From positions 868,001-932,000 of the forward strand of contig JAWWNJ010000053.1 of the NCBI GenBank assembly GCA_037176885.1: 64,000 nucleotides of DNA, in the 5' to 3' direction. Made by a program: the position numbers and the translations under genes. Origin of the DNA: Favolaschia claudopus (lineage: Eukaryota; Basidiomycota; Agaricomycetes; Agaricales; Mycenaceae). The notes beneath the pieces were generated by a model. The model was not told the origin of the DNA. It ran no database searches and was given only the letters and a program-made list of their open reading frames with translations. This document shows positions 1 to 10,826 of the stretch, in pieces; the stretch's first letter is position 1; each line of letters starts with the position of its first letter.

Positions 1-1019
1 ACGACCCCTCGCCTCACTGCTGAAGACCCCGTCGACAACACCACACTGCTCCAACAGACCATAAACGGAGAGACAGTGTCATACTCGTAGTGAGAAAAAA
101 GTCATGGACGGTCTGTTCTTTGACTGATCTCGGCCGTCTTTGCACCTTTTTGTATGATTCTAGGTGCTGAGTGGATGTAGACTGCACCTGCAACAAATTA
201 CTGACCATCACCAGGATCATAAATAATTGATGTTTGGCAAAAAACAGCCAAACAATCAGACAACTCCGAAATCATTTCGGGGTTTTTTATTCAATGTACT
301 GGGTCCCGTGCCGGAAATTTGCGAAAAAGAAAGGGGAAAAGAGGAAGAAAGGGAGAAGCTACGGGAGTTCCAAGGAAGCTTGTTATTGCTCAGAAAAGAT
401 CAAACAAGGATGAATCGGAAGGGGCTGGCATGGTGGTGGTGGACAAGCAAGGATGGATGACTAAGCTACGACATCAGATCTAGCTAGCCGGCCTGATCAC
501 CCTACTACACCGGCAGTGTGAAAGGCAGGTATTTGCGAGAATGTTATCTGCCCAGCACAGCCACTGCCAGATAACACCCAGCTGAACGGAACATCAAATT
601 GATTTTCCAACTCAGCAAGAAAATTTTCTCACAGAAATACCTCCCACCCAGGGTGTACCTCTAGTGCAAAACAAAGGTAACAAACGAATGAGCACCACTC
701 GATCAAAACCCGTAAGGTAGGTGCGGTTACCCCACGTGATCTGATGTGACATGACCATATTGGGACAGGAATTGAGAAACCGTACAATAAGTAGTCCACA
801 TGTAGTAAAACAGAAAAATGGGCTCAACAGTTCGGTGCAGATCGGTCCTCTGTTGCTCTCAAAGCTTAAATCTCGGCAAAATCTCGAAAATTGAGCGAAG
901 AGTTCCCCAAATATGGATCAAGCGTATATTGGCGCGTCGCTCTCCGAAACGCGTGTAAAGTTTCTTTGGCTCCTGGGCGCTGAAAATTTTGGGATGCCTC
1001 AAGAGTCTTTATTCCCTCC
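1..1019. other. No gene seen; one MITE-end fragment
   Basis: No reading frame here looks coding and I recognise no protein. Positions 665-712 closely match the left terminal inverted repeat (reverse complement) of the 381 bp MITE at 62644-63024, so this is a decayed or solo end of that family. The rest holds simple purine-rich stretches (about 320-370) and no RNA gene I can support. Confidence 0.5.
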
Positions 1020-1845
1020 ATGCCTCCTCCCAAGAAGTTCATGGGGGACCGCCTGAGTCGTCTAAACGGCCGTATACCATCACTAAAGAAGGCCATCAAA
1101 CGCGTCGCGGCAATCGCGTCAAGTCCCGTGAAAGCGCGTCAACAAAAGAAGCAGCGGCAAGAGAGTGCCGACAATGACCACCGCAGTCTTGTGAGACATA
1201 AAGTCTGTGCTTAAACTCGAACTAATCACAGAAATATTGCAAGGACTCTTTTGACAAGGAAAATCTCGAACCCAAAGATTGTGCCGGTTCCTCCGCCCAA
1301 GAGCCTGCAGCGGATCATTACACCGATGTATTCTATCAAGGATCGACACCGTCGCCTCCAACCGCCGCGCCCCAGGGTTTCAGACTCCGGGGAAAGCTTA
1401 CAACGTGCTCGGGACCTTACTTCTGATGATGCCGCGTCAATCAATACATTTCCTGCCCCACATCCACCCTCTATGCTAGCTGAATCTGACGACGACGACC
1501 ACTTGAATTACAATCCAGAGGATGAGCAAGTCCCTCCGGAACTTGATGAGCTTTGTGTCCCCGAAGCTGGGGGCTTTACTGGTGACGGATACCTTCGGCC
1601 CCCGCCACCCGAGGGCTTTCTGGAGAGAATGGCAGCTCTTGGTGCTAAGCAGAGTCTTGCTGTCGCTCCCGATGTCACCTCAGCCCAAGCTGCATGCACA
1701 GATATGTCAATTTTTCTCCGTGGGCCAAGCCGAGGTGCATGTGGCGGTTATAAGCCGCCCGAATTGAGCACCTGGGTCCGTGTGCGGATGGAAGGGATTC
1801 GTAGCCATTTATCGCAATATACGAATCCTAATTCGGCCACTTATA
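1020..1845 (+). pseudogene. N-terminal fragment of a DDE transposase-like gene (agaricomycete family)
   Basis: The sequence starts at an ATG at 1020 with a lysine/arginine-rich exon (MPPPKKFMGDRLSRL...), which could splice at a GTGAGA near 1190 to an acceptor near 1230. After that, coding potential is shared between two frames, so a frameshift near 1390 is likely. The recognisable part is about 1750-1845, with PPELSTWVRVRMEG followed by LSQYTN. This segment precedes the HTH and DDE_3-type catalytic region in a large agaricomycete transposase-like family that I know from memory. Nothing homologous follows 1845; the frame runs on into unrelated sequence containing a small inverted repeat. The catalytic half is therefore absent and the gene cannot make a working enzyme. 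Family assignment is from pattern recognition. Confidence 0.5.
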
Positions 1846-2016
1846 CGGTCGGCGGGAAGGACTCGGTTGATTTTGACTTCCGGCCTCGGACTTCGGCAAC
1901 TCGGGTAAGCCCGAGTGTTGGGTCACTCACAAAACCCAGTGATATACGCGGAGGTGGCAACCGGCTGAGTTCCACTGTTGATCGCCGGGCTCCAACGCTG
2001 TCCGGCAACCCGGCAT

Positions 2017-2124
2017 TGGACTCCAGTGGACCTTTCATTGGACTATACTGGAATGCGATGGATTACATTAAAGGCCGTTGGAGACCGCTGCCCACCGATT
2101 TCCAGTGTAATCCAGTGGAGTCCA
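2017..2124. repeat. Small 108 bp inverted-repeat element
   Basis: The ends are TGGACTCCAGTGGA (2017-2030) and the near-perfect inverse TCCAGTGGAGTCCA (2111-2124), matching at 13 of 14 positions. No clear target duplication is visible. It lies inside the non-homologous tail of the transposase fragment and may be what ended it, or a later insertion. Confidence 0.4.
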
Positions 2125-3027
2125 TCGAGTTTTCACAATGTTCCGGGCTCAAACAATTTAGCTAACGCGGCATACTATTCGAATTATATCGGTGTCCGAG
2201 TCGAGGCACAACTTGTCGCGTGTATTTTGCTTTTGTACTAGAAACAAAGAAGGCAAATACAGCAGCTGATTTGTCTTCTCTAGCTCATGAAGCAAAGCAG
2301 AGGGAGGACTGATTCATTTTGACAATAGACAATAGAAGAGGACCAAGTATGAACAAGTTCAACTGACAAGAAAATATACCCCGGGCTCGCGTTAGTTTCC
2401 AACTTATTGAACCGTGAGTAACGAGGGTAAAAACCGTCCGGAACTTAAGCCAGAGACACAAAATTCAACTTCATTTATGCATTCCTCTGAGATGAGTCTA
2501 AAAGTTGCTATAAACTTAATATTTTCCGAATGAACCAGCACTCTCCGCTGACTCCCGACGATTTCCACCAGAATCCAGTGTGGATATGTGTGTGGGCCAG
2601 TGGGAAACAGCGAGGATCAACGGACTTCGCTGCCGTCACTGGATCACATCGTCCAGCAGTGTCCACCGATGTCCACTGGTGGCCAGTGGTGGCCGCCAGC
2701 GAACTTTCCACCGGCGGGCATATTACTCACAAAACCGAGCACCACTTTGCCATAGGCATAGTGGTGGGCAACTGGATAGCTTGGTGGTGTAACGAATAGG
2801 TAGAGAGAATATGTTGCTTACTCGAAATTTCTGCAAGTGCGTGCGTGAAGAAGGTTTGGCATTTTGATGGGATCCGGGATCGGCAACGCGATCACATGAC
2901 CGCGCTTCCTTTCCTGTCGCCACCGTGTTTGTAGCCCTCGAGCGTCATTCAGATATATTTCCACATGCAAAACGATGAATAGTTAAATAGTTTAACTAAC
3001 TATACATAAAGTGCATCGTATAGACCG
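2125..3027. other. Gene-free interval
   Basis: No coding frame is supported. Around 2575-2715 there are several CCAGTG/CCACTGG words in both orientations, which looks like a decayed relative of the inverted repeat at 2017-2124. Otherwise I see nothing. Confidence 0.4.
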
Positions 3028-3745
3028 TTGGAATTGAATTCCTGGCGAAGCAGTGGAGCCATTGCATTAAATATTGCCCACCCTGTCAGTACCTGCAATC
3101 CAGGGGATCCCAATCCTGCATACACCTCCCGTGCAACTGCATCAAAGACATCCGGCACTCAACGAAGAGCTTCTGAGCGAGGAGTGTCAATCAGATCACG
3201 AAGCTGGTCGATAGCAGCTTGAGGGACGGCGATGGCCAGATTTTCAAGGCCATAATCTTGCGGCATATCGAATACAACGTTAACGTTCGGTGCAACCCCT
3301 GAAGGGAGAATGCGTGCCCTTTGCCTCCGAGTTTTCTTGTTGTTGAAGTAATCCACAAACTCATCGAGACTGATTTGTACGATCTTGGACCAAAGCCAAC
3401 GAAAAAGGTGCCTTGTTAAGAGTCAGGAGACAAGAGACACACCGGGGAATGATGATATTGAGCCTCAAAGCAGCAACCCTTTTCACTGTATCGGGTCCCT
3501 GGCCTTGATTGATGTCCCGAGAAACGATGTCGGCAATTGCTGCAGTCGCCCCTTCCACGTCGTTGAACTTGCGGGCGCTAGGCACTTCGAACTTCTTGTT
3601 CAACTTCTTCAATTTTGTCGAACTAGTAGGTGAGATCAGCTAATCCAGAATTTAGAAAGATTAAGAAATAAAAAGACTTACCCGATCTTCATGCCGTGTT
3701 TTTCTTCCAGATAACGAAGACGAATTGCAAGCGAAAGCCCACGAC
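3028..3745 (-). pseudogene. Internally deleted integrase-core domain gene
   Basis: Read on the minus strand, three pieces belong to one agaricomycete integrase-core family known to me from memory. About 3740-3683 encodes FQRRGLSLAIRLRYLEEKHG. After an intron with a GTAAGT donor, about 3630-3445 encodes KKFEVPSARKFNDVEGA then AIADIVSRDIN. About 3415-3040 encodes RWLWSKIVQISLDEFV, then MPSGVAPNV and PQDYGLENLAIAVPQ. The first two are the N-terminal helical/HTH part and the last is the C-terminal part. The whole catalytic core that normally separates them, with its acidic triad, is missing. The join sits at a 31-base stretch starting GTGTGT and ending CAAG which, if spliced, would keep the frame (CG|G). 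A TGA at 3159-3161 replaces an expected tryptophan and ends the frame, although homologous residues continue to about 3040. Confidence 0.6.
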
Positions 3746-4594
3746 GTTGAAAGTCGTGCAGGTTATGTGATTTCATTTTCAACAAAGAGGTGGAAAAGAA
3801 GTATGAAGAAACTCACAAACACCGTTGGCGACACCGTTCTTGCCAGTTGGATTGACCATGGAAATGTGTTGCTGCCTGGAGAACGTCGCCAGACTCCTTA
3901 CTTTTAAATACTGGAGCCTCGGAACCGTGATCTTCGGTTTCTCGAGCCAGAATTGAGTCGAAAAATCGGAACTGAATAAGGAAGACAATAGCTCAATTGT
4001 TTAAAAGATTGCGGTGCGAAAACGAGTGGAGTCGGTTCTGGATTTTACTGGATGGTTCAATTGTTTCAGCAGATTGCGCTGCGAAAAAGTTCGAGTCATT
4101 TGTGAATTTTCAATCTCGCTGAACATCCGACTATTGTTTGAGGTAAATTGAGCTGAGAAGAGGTTGAGTCGATCATAGCCTGGATAAACTGAGTTCGGGT
4201 GAGTTGACTCGCGATAAATACATTCCTGAGAATAGGCCGAACCTAGCACGGATCAGACTCCCACGGTTCATCAATCTTTTTGTCCCGATTCCGAAGACAC
4301 CGACTCATCTTCGACAACTGATCTCACGGCCAAGCATTCTTTTTGTAATGTCAGTCCAAAGGTACGGAGATAGACCGACTCATTCACTGTAAATATTCCC
4401 ACCACAAATTTTCTTTTTGTGTCAATATAATGACTTTTGAAAGCACGATCGAAAGTGCGATCGTTCTCTAGACTCCGCTTTCGCCTAAGTCTTGTATTTA
4501 AGCTGTGAACTGTGTTTACGACTTGCTATCGAACTATACTTCGAGTTCTTCCTCCCCTGCTTCCACTTTGCGCTTCACTGGCAGCTTTCTTTTG
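3746..4594. other. Upstream region of the integrase relic; no gene
   Basis: A minus-strand ATG at 3859 opens a short stretch (MVNPTGKNGVANG) followed by a GTGAGT, but no acceptor in phase joins it to the next block, so I do not call it an exon. The remaining bases to 4594 hold nothing I recognise. Confidence 0.3.
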
Positions 4595-4940
4595 ATGTCG
4601 GATACAAGTCTCACGGCTCAATGCTCTGGCGGCGTCGATGCATGCCTCGCTCACTTTGAATTCAAATCCAACGCCGGGCGGTGCCACAAGTGTAGTCTCC
4701 TTGCAAATGCTGCGCAATCAGAACACGAAAGAATTCAAGTGTGTTTTAAAATACGCTTTGTCGAATCCAAACTAATATCATTCCTTTCGAATTCAGAACA
4801 TTCCCCAATGCCGAGGGTGTGGTATTGTTTCCACGCGTCTTCAAACCGATTACTGTGACTCGTGCCAACGGAAACTAGGTCAGTGATTCAAAGAGCCCAA
4901 TTTGTAGGATCATGCTGACTTTTGTACTCCTCAGATCGAC
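4595..4940 (+). CDS. Zinc-ribbon-like Cys-rich protein fragment
   Basis: Two exons join in frame. 4595-4738 starts MSDTSLTAQCSGG and contains a C-x5-C then C-x2-C set (GRCHKCSLL). A 58-base intron with GT/AG ends follows. 4797-4878 continues NIPQCRGCGIVST, then YCDSCQRKL. A further intron (4879-4934, GTCAGT to TCAG) leads into a third exon that, within six bases, enters a copy of the MITE family seen at 26455-26623. The paired C-x2-C knuckles are of the kind found at the N terminus of several expanded basidiomycete families, so zinc binding is a fair inference. What followed the zinc module is unknown because the MITE has replaced it. No stop or frameshift is present in the visible part. Confidence 0.5.
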
Positions 4941-5052
4941 CGAAGCGGCTTACAAATCACCCTTTTAAGGAAGGAGACTTACCATATATAGGTGATTTGT
5001 CAGCAGAAACAGCCCTCCGTTACGCGTTACGTTTCAGTCATACAGAAGGCAG
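4941..5052 (-). mobile_element. Truncated copy of the 169 bp TA MITE family
   Basis: This stretch is the reverse complement of the element at 26455-26623: both carry GCGGCTTACAAATCACCC, a mirrored GGTGATTTGT, and the arm CCGTTACGCGTTACGTTTC. The far end is followed by TA at 5053-5054. About 45 bases of the other arm are missing, so it is a 5'-truncated copy fused to the zinc-ribbon gene's third exon. Confidence 0.6.
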
Positions 5053-5622
5053 TACTATTTCCATATCCTAACCCGTGATGTGTCCTTGACCCGTGAAGTG
5101 AACTCTTTGCTGATCCTCGCCCCGTTTGCCCTCTCCGGTGCTCAGAAAAAATCAAGGACAATTCTTCTTACATCTTGAGCATATATATCGATTTTGAGAG
5201 GGATCCGTTGCCTGTAGCGTCCTAAACAAATGAAAAGGATGTTTTTGTGACATTTTGTGACCCTGCCAAACTCCTGCTCACTTTTTCCGGGGATATAACA
5301 GTCCCGTCACCTCCCGTCACGCGGCGTTTGCCGCCGATCGCGTGGGACCGTCCCTTCGCTTAGGACTAGGGAATTTTCGGCTCCCGTCAGCCGTCTTGTC
5401 AACTCGACTGATTCGCGGTTCGCTCCGCTTTGTTTCGGCTCGCCCTCGATCGCGTCGAGGGCGACGCCTCCGGCGCCTGCGCCGCTTTCGCCCCTTTCTG
5501 GGCTCACCTCGACACCGTCACCGTCCTCGTCTTCGTCGCCGGCACCGTCCTCGTTCTCCTCCCTCTCTCTGAAGCTCTCGTGCTCGTTCTCGGCGCTTTC
5601 TTCATGCCAAAGGATCTTTCAA
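5053..5622. other. Upstream region of the SAP gene, pyrimidine-rich
   Basis: No gene. From about 5380 the plus strand becomes strongly C/T-rich (TCGTCTTCGTCGCC, CTCCCTCTCTCTG) up to the ATG at 5623, as is common in fungal promoters and 5' leaders. No clear TATA box is visible. Frames crossing this region owe their length to the base bias. Confidence 0.35.
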
Positions 5623-7731
5623 ATGACGACGACCCGGCTTGGCGACTACGACACGGACACCGGTTTTCCAACGCAGTATATTCGATTGTATGTCCCTTTC
5701 TGTGCCTCTCCAAAGTATATATTCATCTTACTCTCAAATACTTACTTACAGGGCGACACTTACGAACCCGCAGCTCAGTGAACACTGCAGGACCTTTCGG
5801 CTGCCGTATACAGGGAACAAAACAGCCCTAATCAATCGTTTGAAGGAATTCAGCGGGGATCGTACTCAGTGGGACTAGTGCGTACCTTCAAGGGATCAGG
5901 TATAGATATAACTGAACTTCATTCCTTTCAGACTGATTCAGGCGCTACAAACACACACAAGGGCACCCGCAAGGCGAGTGGGGACAGGAAAACCAAACCC
6001 AAGGCGTCTGTCACGCGGCGCGAAACGCTTTTCACTGGTGCTCCCGGTGTACGCGTCGCGAAAGTCCTCCTCACAGAGCGCTCAAAAGATTTGCGAACAG
6101 CGGAGGAAAGGGCTAAAATAAAGCCCTGGGTATGTTTCTATCCTTATATTATAAATCTGGTAAGGCCGACGAGCGGCAGAGCCCGCTACCATACCCGTCC
6201 TGAACCTAACAACTTTTTTTCATGTACATACAGATGCTAACTTATCATCTGAGACCAGCTCGCATTGGGCCGCAACAAATTAATAGAACCGTTTCGAATG
6301 GATCCAATCTTTGTTTTGCGACAGCTGGATAATTAGACGAGGAAATTGAATCAACTCATGCATCTCTGCAGCAAGTAAACAAATTCAAGTTGAACAATTC
6401 AATGGAGGGATCGAGCCCGTGGTCAAATCTTGCGTTGAAGATAATTAATTCTTTTCCTAATATAAAGGAGGCAGATACCAGGTGAACTGCATGACGGACC
6501 AGTGAAAGCCTCGTCGACTAGCGTAGCAAGACTCAGAGCAAAGGGAGTTCAGGTTGAATGACACGAGAAGGATTATGCAATAAAAAGTGCTTACGCAAAA
6601 AATGCTGACGAAAAGGTGAGTTTACTGCAAGACGTCGATTTGAAAGGTCCCCTAAAACCCTTACCTAAAGGTAGCGGGAATGTTTCTACATACCGACCAA
6701 CGAGGTGACTCAGGCTCATATGATCGCCGCCAAATTTCCGTTAGCGCACTTGATCAAAACAGATCCCTCTACCAACCCCGGCCCGCAGCTCTACCCACAT
6801 CGACGCCAACACCAACACCACCCGTGGCCACTGGACATGTCCGCCTCCGAAATGATCATGCTGCACCGCTGGTAAGTGGAATAGCGTATATCTGTCGGGC
6901 GGCGGAATGCTTATCAAAAGTTAGGGAACTCCACCTCAGGGTGAGGCCTACCCCCGCTGAGGAACCAGCCGATATACACATGGCATCCCCATCTCCCCCT
7001 CCCTTCATTACTGCCACCTCCGCGTCCGACCCAAATCCGGCCACTGACAACATCCGGACACGCACCTTGCGCCTCGCAGGTGAAATTGTTCTCACGTTCA
7101 GTGAAGAGGATGTTCCGGACCCCCCTGCAATCAGCTACGCACACCGCGGTGTCAACTCGCTGTTGGCGGACTGGGACGACGATGGCCCGGAACGTCCCCG
7201 CTTACTATCAAGGGTGTTCCTATCGCCGTCAAGTATTGGTCGCGTGTGTACAAGTATTGGAAATTATCTCAGTGGCAAGGCGTCAAGAAAAACTGGTTCG
7301 ATTGGAAGGTATGTCTTTCATTCTAACGCAATTTGTCCTTCTCATTTCTTCCAGGTTCAGCTATCACGGCGGCGCCGTCAATCAACGAATTCTGGGCCAA
7401 GTACTCCGTGCCTGGAAAGGATGGGGTGCTACAGCGTATGAAATACACCCCGCTACTCAATCAACTTACTCGGGAAAGGAAGGCAGAGGACGCCCGCATC
7501 GCTGCAATCGCCGTTCAAGAGCTCACTCCCGAGCAACTGACTTACCGTAAGGGTGGCCAGTACTGTGTGATGAGAAAAGTGTCGACGATTGCGGCTCGTT
7601 ATCGGGAGCTCAAAGGGTTGGTGGGGCCCGACCGGGGGACGAGGAGGAGGAGGAGGACAACTAGTTATGGCTCATCTATGCAACAATCTCTTTTAATTCA
7701 AGTCGTCGCTTTCATGTCAGGATTTGTGTGA
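5623..7731 (+). pseudogene. SAP-domain gene of a transposon-linked basidiomycete family, broken
   Basis: Exon 1 (5623-5687, MTTTRLGDYDTDTGFPTQY) joins exon 2 at 5752, giving a SAP-like helix pair: LTNPQLSEHCRTFRLPY then GNKTALINRLKEF. SAP modules bind DNA. A TAG (5876-5878) directly follows TQWD. Homologous sequence goes on: THKGTRKASGD, SVTRRETLF, LLTERSKDLRTAEERAKI (about 5935-6130), then AHMIAAKFPLAHLIKTD (about 6715-6870), EIVLTFSEEDVPDPPAISYA (about 7080-7140), VPIAVKYWSRVYKYWKLSQW (about 7200-7316), and after an intron INEFWAKYS and KGGQYCVM (7360-7731). Frame changes near 7190 and near 7360 break the reading frame. The order of blocks fits a multicopy basidiomycete protein family I know from memory. 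Its exact role is unknown; DNA binding is inferred from the SAP module. It is convergent with the recombinase pseudogene that starts 46 bases downstream. Confidence 0.6.
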
Positions 7732-7776
7732 ACTGAAGTCGAGTCCAACAAGAAACTGGAATCAAATACTATTTAA

Positions 7777-9442
7777 TTAGATACAATGACATGTTCTACC
7801 GCAACTTAAACACTTCAACGTTGGAGGGCTATTAGGATTCATATAATCCTCGCGACGCTCCGATGGTTCATCAACGTGAGAAATCAAATACTTGACAATG
7901 GTCAAGTTGCTGAACTCGGTGCTCCAGCCACCCCAATCGCAAATGCGAATTAAGCCCCAACGACAGCAACTATATAGCCATTGGCAGTCGCCACGACGAA
8001 ACGAGTGGGTACCGTAAGGTGCGGGGTCAATCCCAATATCCAGCATATTGTTTCCAAACATTTCTAGAAAACATTCGCTCGTCTGCAGGACGCACTTAGA
8101 TGCCACCGAGGTGAGCTGTTTAGACTATACCATGTGCATATTCTCTCTGGAGACACGATCACCCGAGGCGATCTTCCGGAATAGAAACCCACAATATCCG
8201 CAACACACAGCCAATTCGCAAGAGCGCGAATGGGACAAAGATGGGCCAGGTGAGGAGGGAAGAGATGTAGATAGAAAGGCTTGATACCTGAGATTCATTG
8301 AGTACGAAGGTGGAAACAAAGTCACTGAATCTCACCGCCAAATTGACTCGTTTTTCGAAATGGAAGAGTGAGTTTGATACAGGTGTCGGAGACCCACTCG
8401 ATATCATGCAGCTGAATCTTGAGTACCTCGTCGAACCTGAGAAGGCAGAGAAATGATAATACATATGTAGGCCAAAGCTAGCAATCTACGCGCGCGTCCA
8501 CCTCCCCACTCATGGGCTGCTTTTTGGGTCTTCCTTGAACCTGCAGTATATTCTCTGACTTTCGCAATCTCAGGTTGATTGTTGAACATGTACAGCTTGA
8601 GCAACGTCTCCTGTTGTTCATTGAATACAGTACCAACAAGACCATCATTTTGACATTGACTTACCTGAGTGATAGCTCTAGCACTTGTTGCTGTTTCTCC
8701 GGCGCGTACCTGCCATGAATTTGTGAGCTAAGCATACACAGCAATGAGCCAAGGAAACACCAACTTTACGACGGCGCAAACTAGTCATGTACGTCGCCAC
8801 AGTCTCCGAAACAGACGGGTTACAACTTACCAACCATTTTGCCCGTAGACTCGCTTTCATGCCACGGAAGAGAACCGATACCATTCAAACGGCCATAAGC
8901 ATAGGTCATCGCTGCTCTCATCTTCTGCGCATGATTATAGCTGGCTCGAGCGGTGGTACTATCCTTTTTTGTTCTGTCGAAGTCGTATTCATCGCACCTG
9001 AATAATTGTCAGTGAATCTAAATGCACTCAGATTATTTGTTTACGAACTCATGCATGATCCAAGCACAGATACAGAAGGGAACCAACACGCTAGGGGATT
9101 TACTGAAAAATTTGTCATCCTCTTGAATGAGTTTATTCTCTTTCAGAAATTGTAGACATTGCTTCATCAAGCTGGCAAGAGTATAGAGGTCAGCACATCT
9201 TTGATAATGAATGAATAGACTCACCGTCTATATTCCTTGTCAGTTTCATTCGTGACGCCTTTTGAGGCGTCCAGTAGGTGCTCCTGCAACTGAGACACAT
9301 CATAGATACTGCCCTCCGGTAGTGTTTCGCCCTCGGCGTCAAGATCGTCTTGAATTTCTCCGGAGTGGGCATAGTCCTCCTCACTGGCATTGTGTATAGC
9401 TTGGTATATGGTTGTAAAGATGGGCGGTATTTCACTCGACAT
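7777..9442 (-). pseudogene. Tyrosine recombinase (Crypton-like family), multi-exon, decayed
   Basis: Seven coding blocks with matching introns can be followed: 9442-9225 (MSSEIPPIF...KEYRR), 9171-9049 (LMKQCLQFLKENKLIQEDD), 8997-8765 (HAQKMRAAMTYAYGRLNG, NPSVSETVATYM), 8709-8665 (RAGETATSARAITQ), 8610-8336 (AAHEWGGGRARRL, VLKIQLHDIEWV, LTLPFRKTSQFGG), 8287-8131 (HLAHLCPIRALANW) and 8082-7777 (LDIGIDPAPY, THSFRRG, GGWSTEF, IVKYLI). THSFRRG is the recombinase H-x-x-R box, GGWS the following turn, and the tyrosine in IVKYL a candidate nucleophile. Lesions: an 8-base tandem duplication of GGTAAGTT type near 8830; a frame change near 8443, where the first catalytic arginine would lie (before FDEVL); and another near 8185. 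Such YR proteins cut and rejoin DNA in Crypton-type elements; this copy is dead as written. Confidence 0.7.
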
Positions 9443-10566
9443 AGTGGAAGAGAAAAGGATCAGTGTATTTTCATCCCTGTCTAACGTATAGAAAGGAGCC
9501 TAATATATTACAAGTGTTTTAGAGCTGACTACCCTGACGGCGAGGTTAGCGACCGAGATAAACAAGAGAGCCAATGAATGAATTTACCTAACGTATTGCG
9601 CTTGAGTTGTCAATCCAATGCAAGGTCTATGATCTCCGACCCTGAGAGCGTCGAGTCGGAGAACATCGTGTCAGACAAGGTGGAATCGGAGAGTAACTCT
9701 GTAATCAGACTCGTTAGCACAATAGCGACTGAAGATGAGTGGACCATACCGAGGGTGGTAGCGGAGCTGCTGGCCACTGGGGAAGCTTGGGTTTTGGCCT
9801 TGGAGCGGGTCTTACGCGTCTTACGCGTCGTCGAGCGAATGGATCGGGACAAGAGCCCGGGTAACGCGTTATCAATAATTAATCGCGGCTGGGATCCATT
9901 TGCACATGGCAGCTGGGATTACGAAAGCCGAAGCGTCGGTTAAGCCCGCCTTGGCCCGAAGACTAAGAGCGCCCGCCGACATCTCGACTTGGTAGAGCAG
10001 CAGGGACCGACCATGATGAGTAACTGTCTTGGTCCTAAGAACGCGAAGCACAGAGGAGCGGGGGAAATCATCAATGTCAGTGCTGAGGCCGAGTTCGAGA
10101 TGGGCTTCCAAAAGCGCGTGGAAATCATAATAAGGCTGAAAGCGGTAATCAGAATGGAGACAAGCGGAAAATTCGAAACGCGAACCTTCAATAAAGATTG
10201 AAGAGCTACGCCAGGGAACAGTCCTTTACTGAATTTTGCTGCAACAGTTAATTCCAGTTGACAGAACTGACTGATGCTCTTGACATCAGGACTCGCAGCA
10301 AAAGGCCAGGTGCGGAATGGTGGCGGACTATAGTGCGGAGAAAAGGATGTGATGGGATGTACATAGAGGAAGATTAGATTGACATCAGGGAAATCCGAGT
10401 CGGCGATCGTCTGCGCAATAGACTTGTATTTGCGGCCCAGAAGGCCATTTGGATCCTCAGCAAACTCATTACAAAGGGCCTGTTTCCAAGTCACCAAAAC
10501 AGGAGGAAATCGGGAGTGGGAACAGGAAACTCCAGCGCATGATGCAGGAGCTGATCTCCCAAACCA
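9443..10566. other. Region upstream of the recombinase relic
   Basis: I see no confident gene. A minus-strand stretch at about 10497-10380 (ALCNEFAEDPNGLLGRKYKS) and one near 10111-9940 (LYQVEMSAGALSLRAKAG) look mildly coding, but no exon structure or family could be assigned. Confidence 0.25.
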
Positions 10567-10826
10567 TATGGCGGTCCAGATGCACTTTTATTCCCGCGCT
10601 GGTTTTTTCGCCGAAAATTCGATTTCGCGCACCTTTTTTGCTCAAAAGTCGGATTTGCGCACCTTTTGTAGCCGAAAGTCCGAGGAGAAAAACCAGCGCG
10701 GAATTGTGCGTTCTTGCGCTGGTTTTCTTTGCAAGATCGCGCACCTTTTTTCAGCGCACATTCTCAGCGCACCTGACTTGATTTTTTTTTTCTTCTCAAA
10801 AGAGACCTATCTATGTGTCAGATATG
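10567..10826 (+). repeat. GCGCTGG repeat, copy 1 (260 bp)
   Basis: First of three copies (others 13960-14226 inverted, 29079-29332). It begins ATGGCGGTCCAGATGCAC and ends CTATGTGTCAGATATG. Inside are alternating GCGCTGGTTTT and GCGCACCTTTT words, plus a shared core TCCGAGGAGAAAAACCAGCG. The GCGCTGGTTTT and AAAACCAGCGC words are inverted copies and could pair. Flanks differ between copies, so the ends are real. No terminal inverted repeat and no target duplication is evident; no protein is encoded. Confidence 0.7.
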
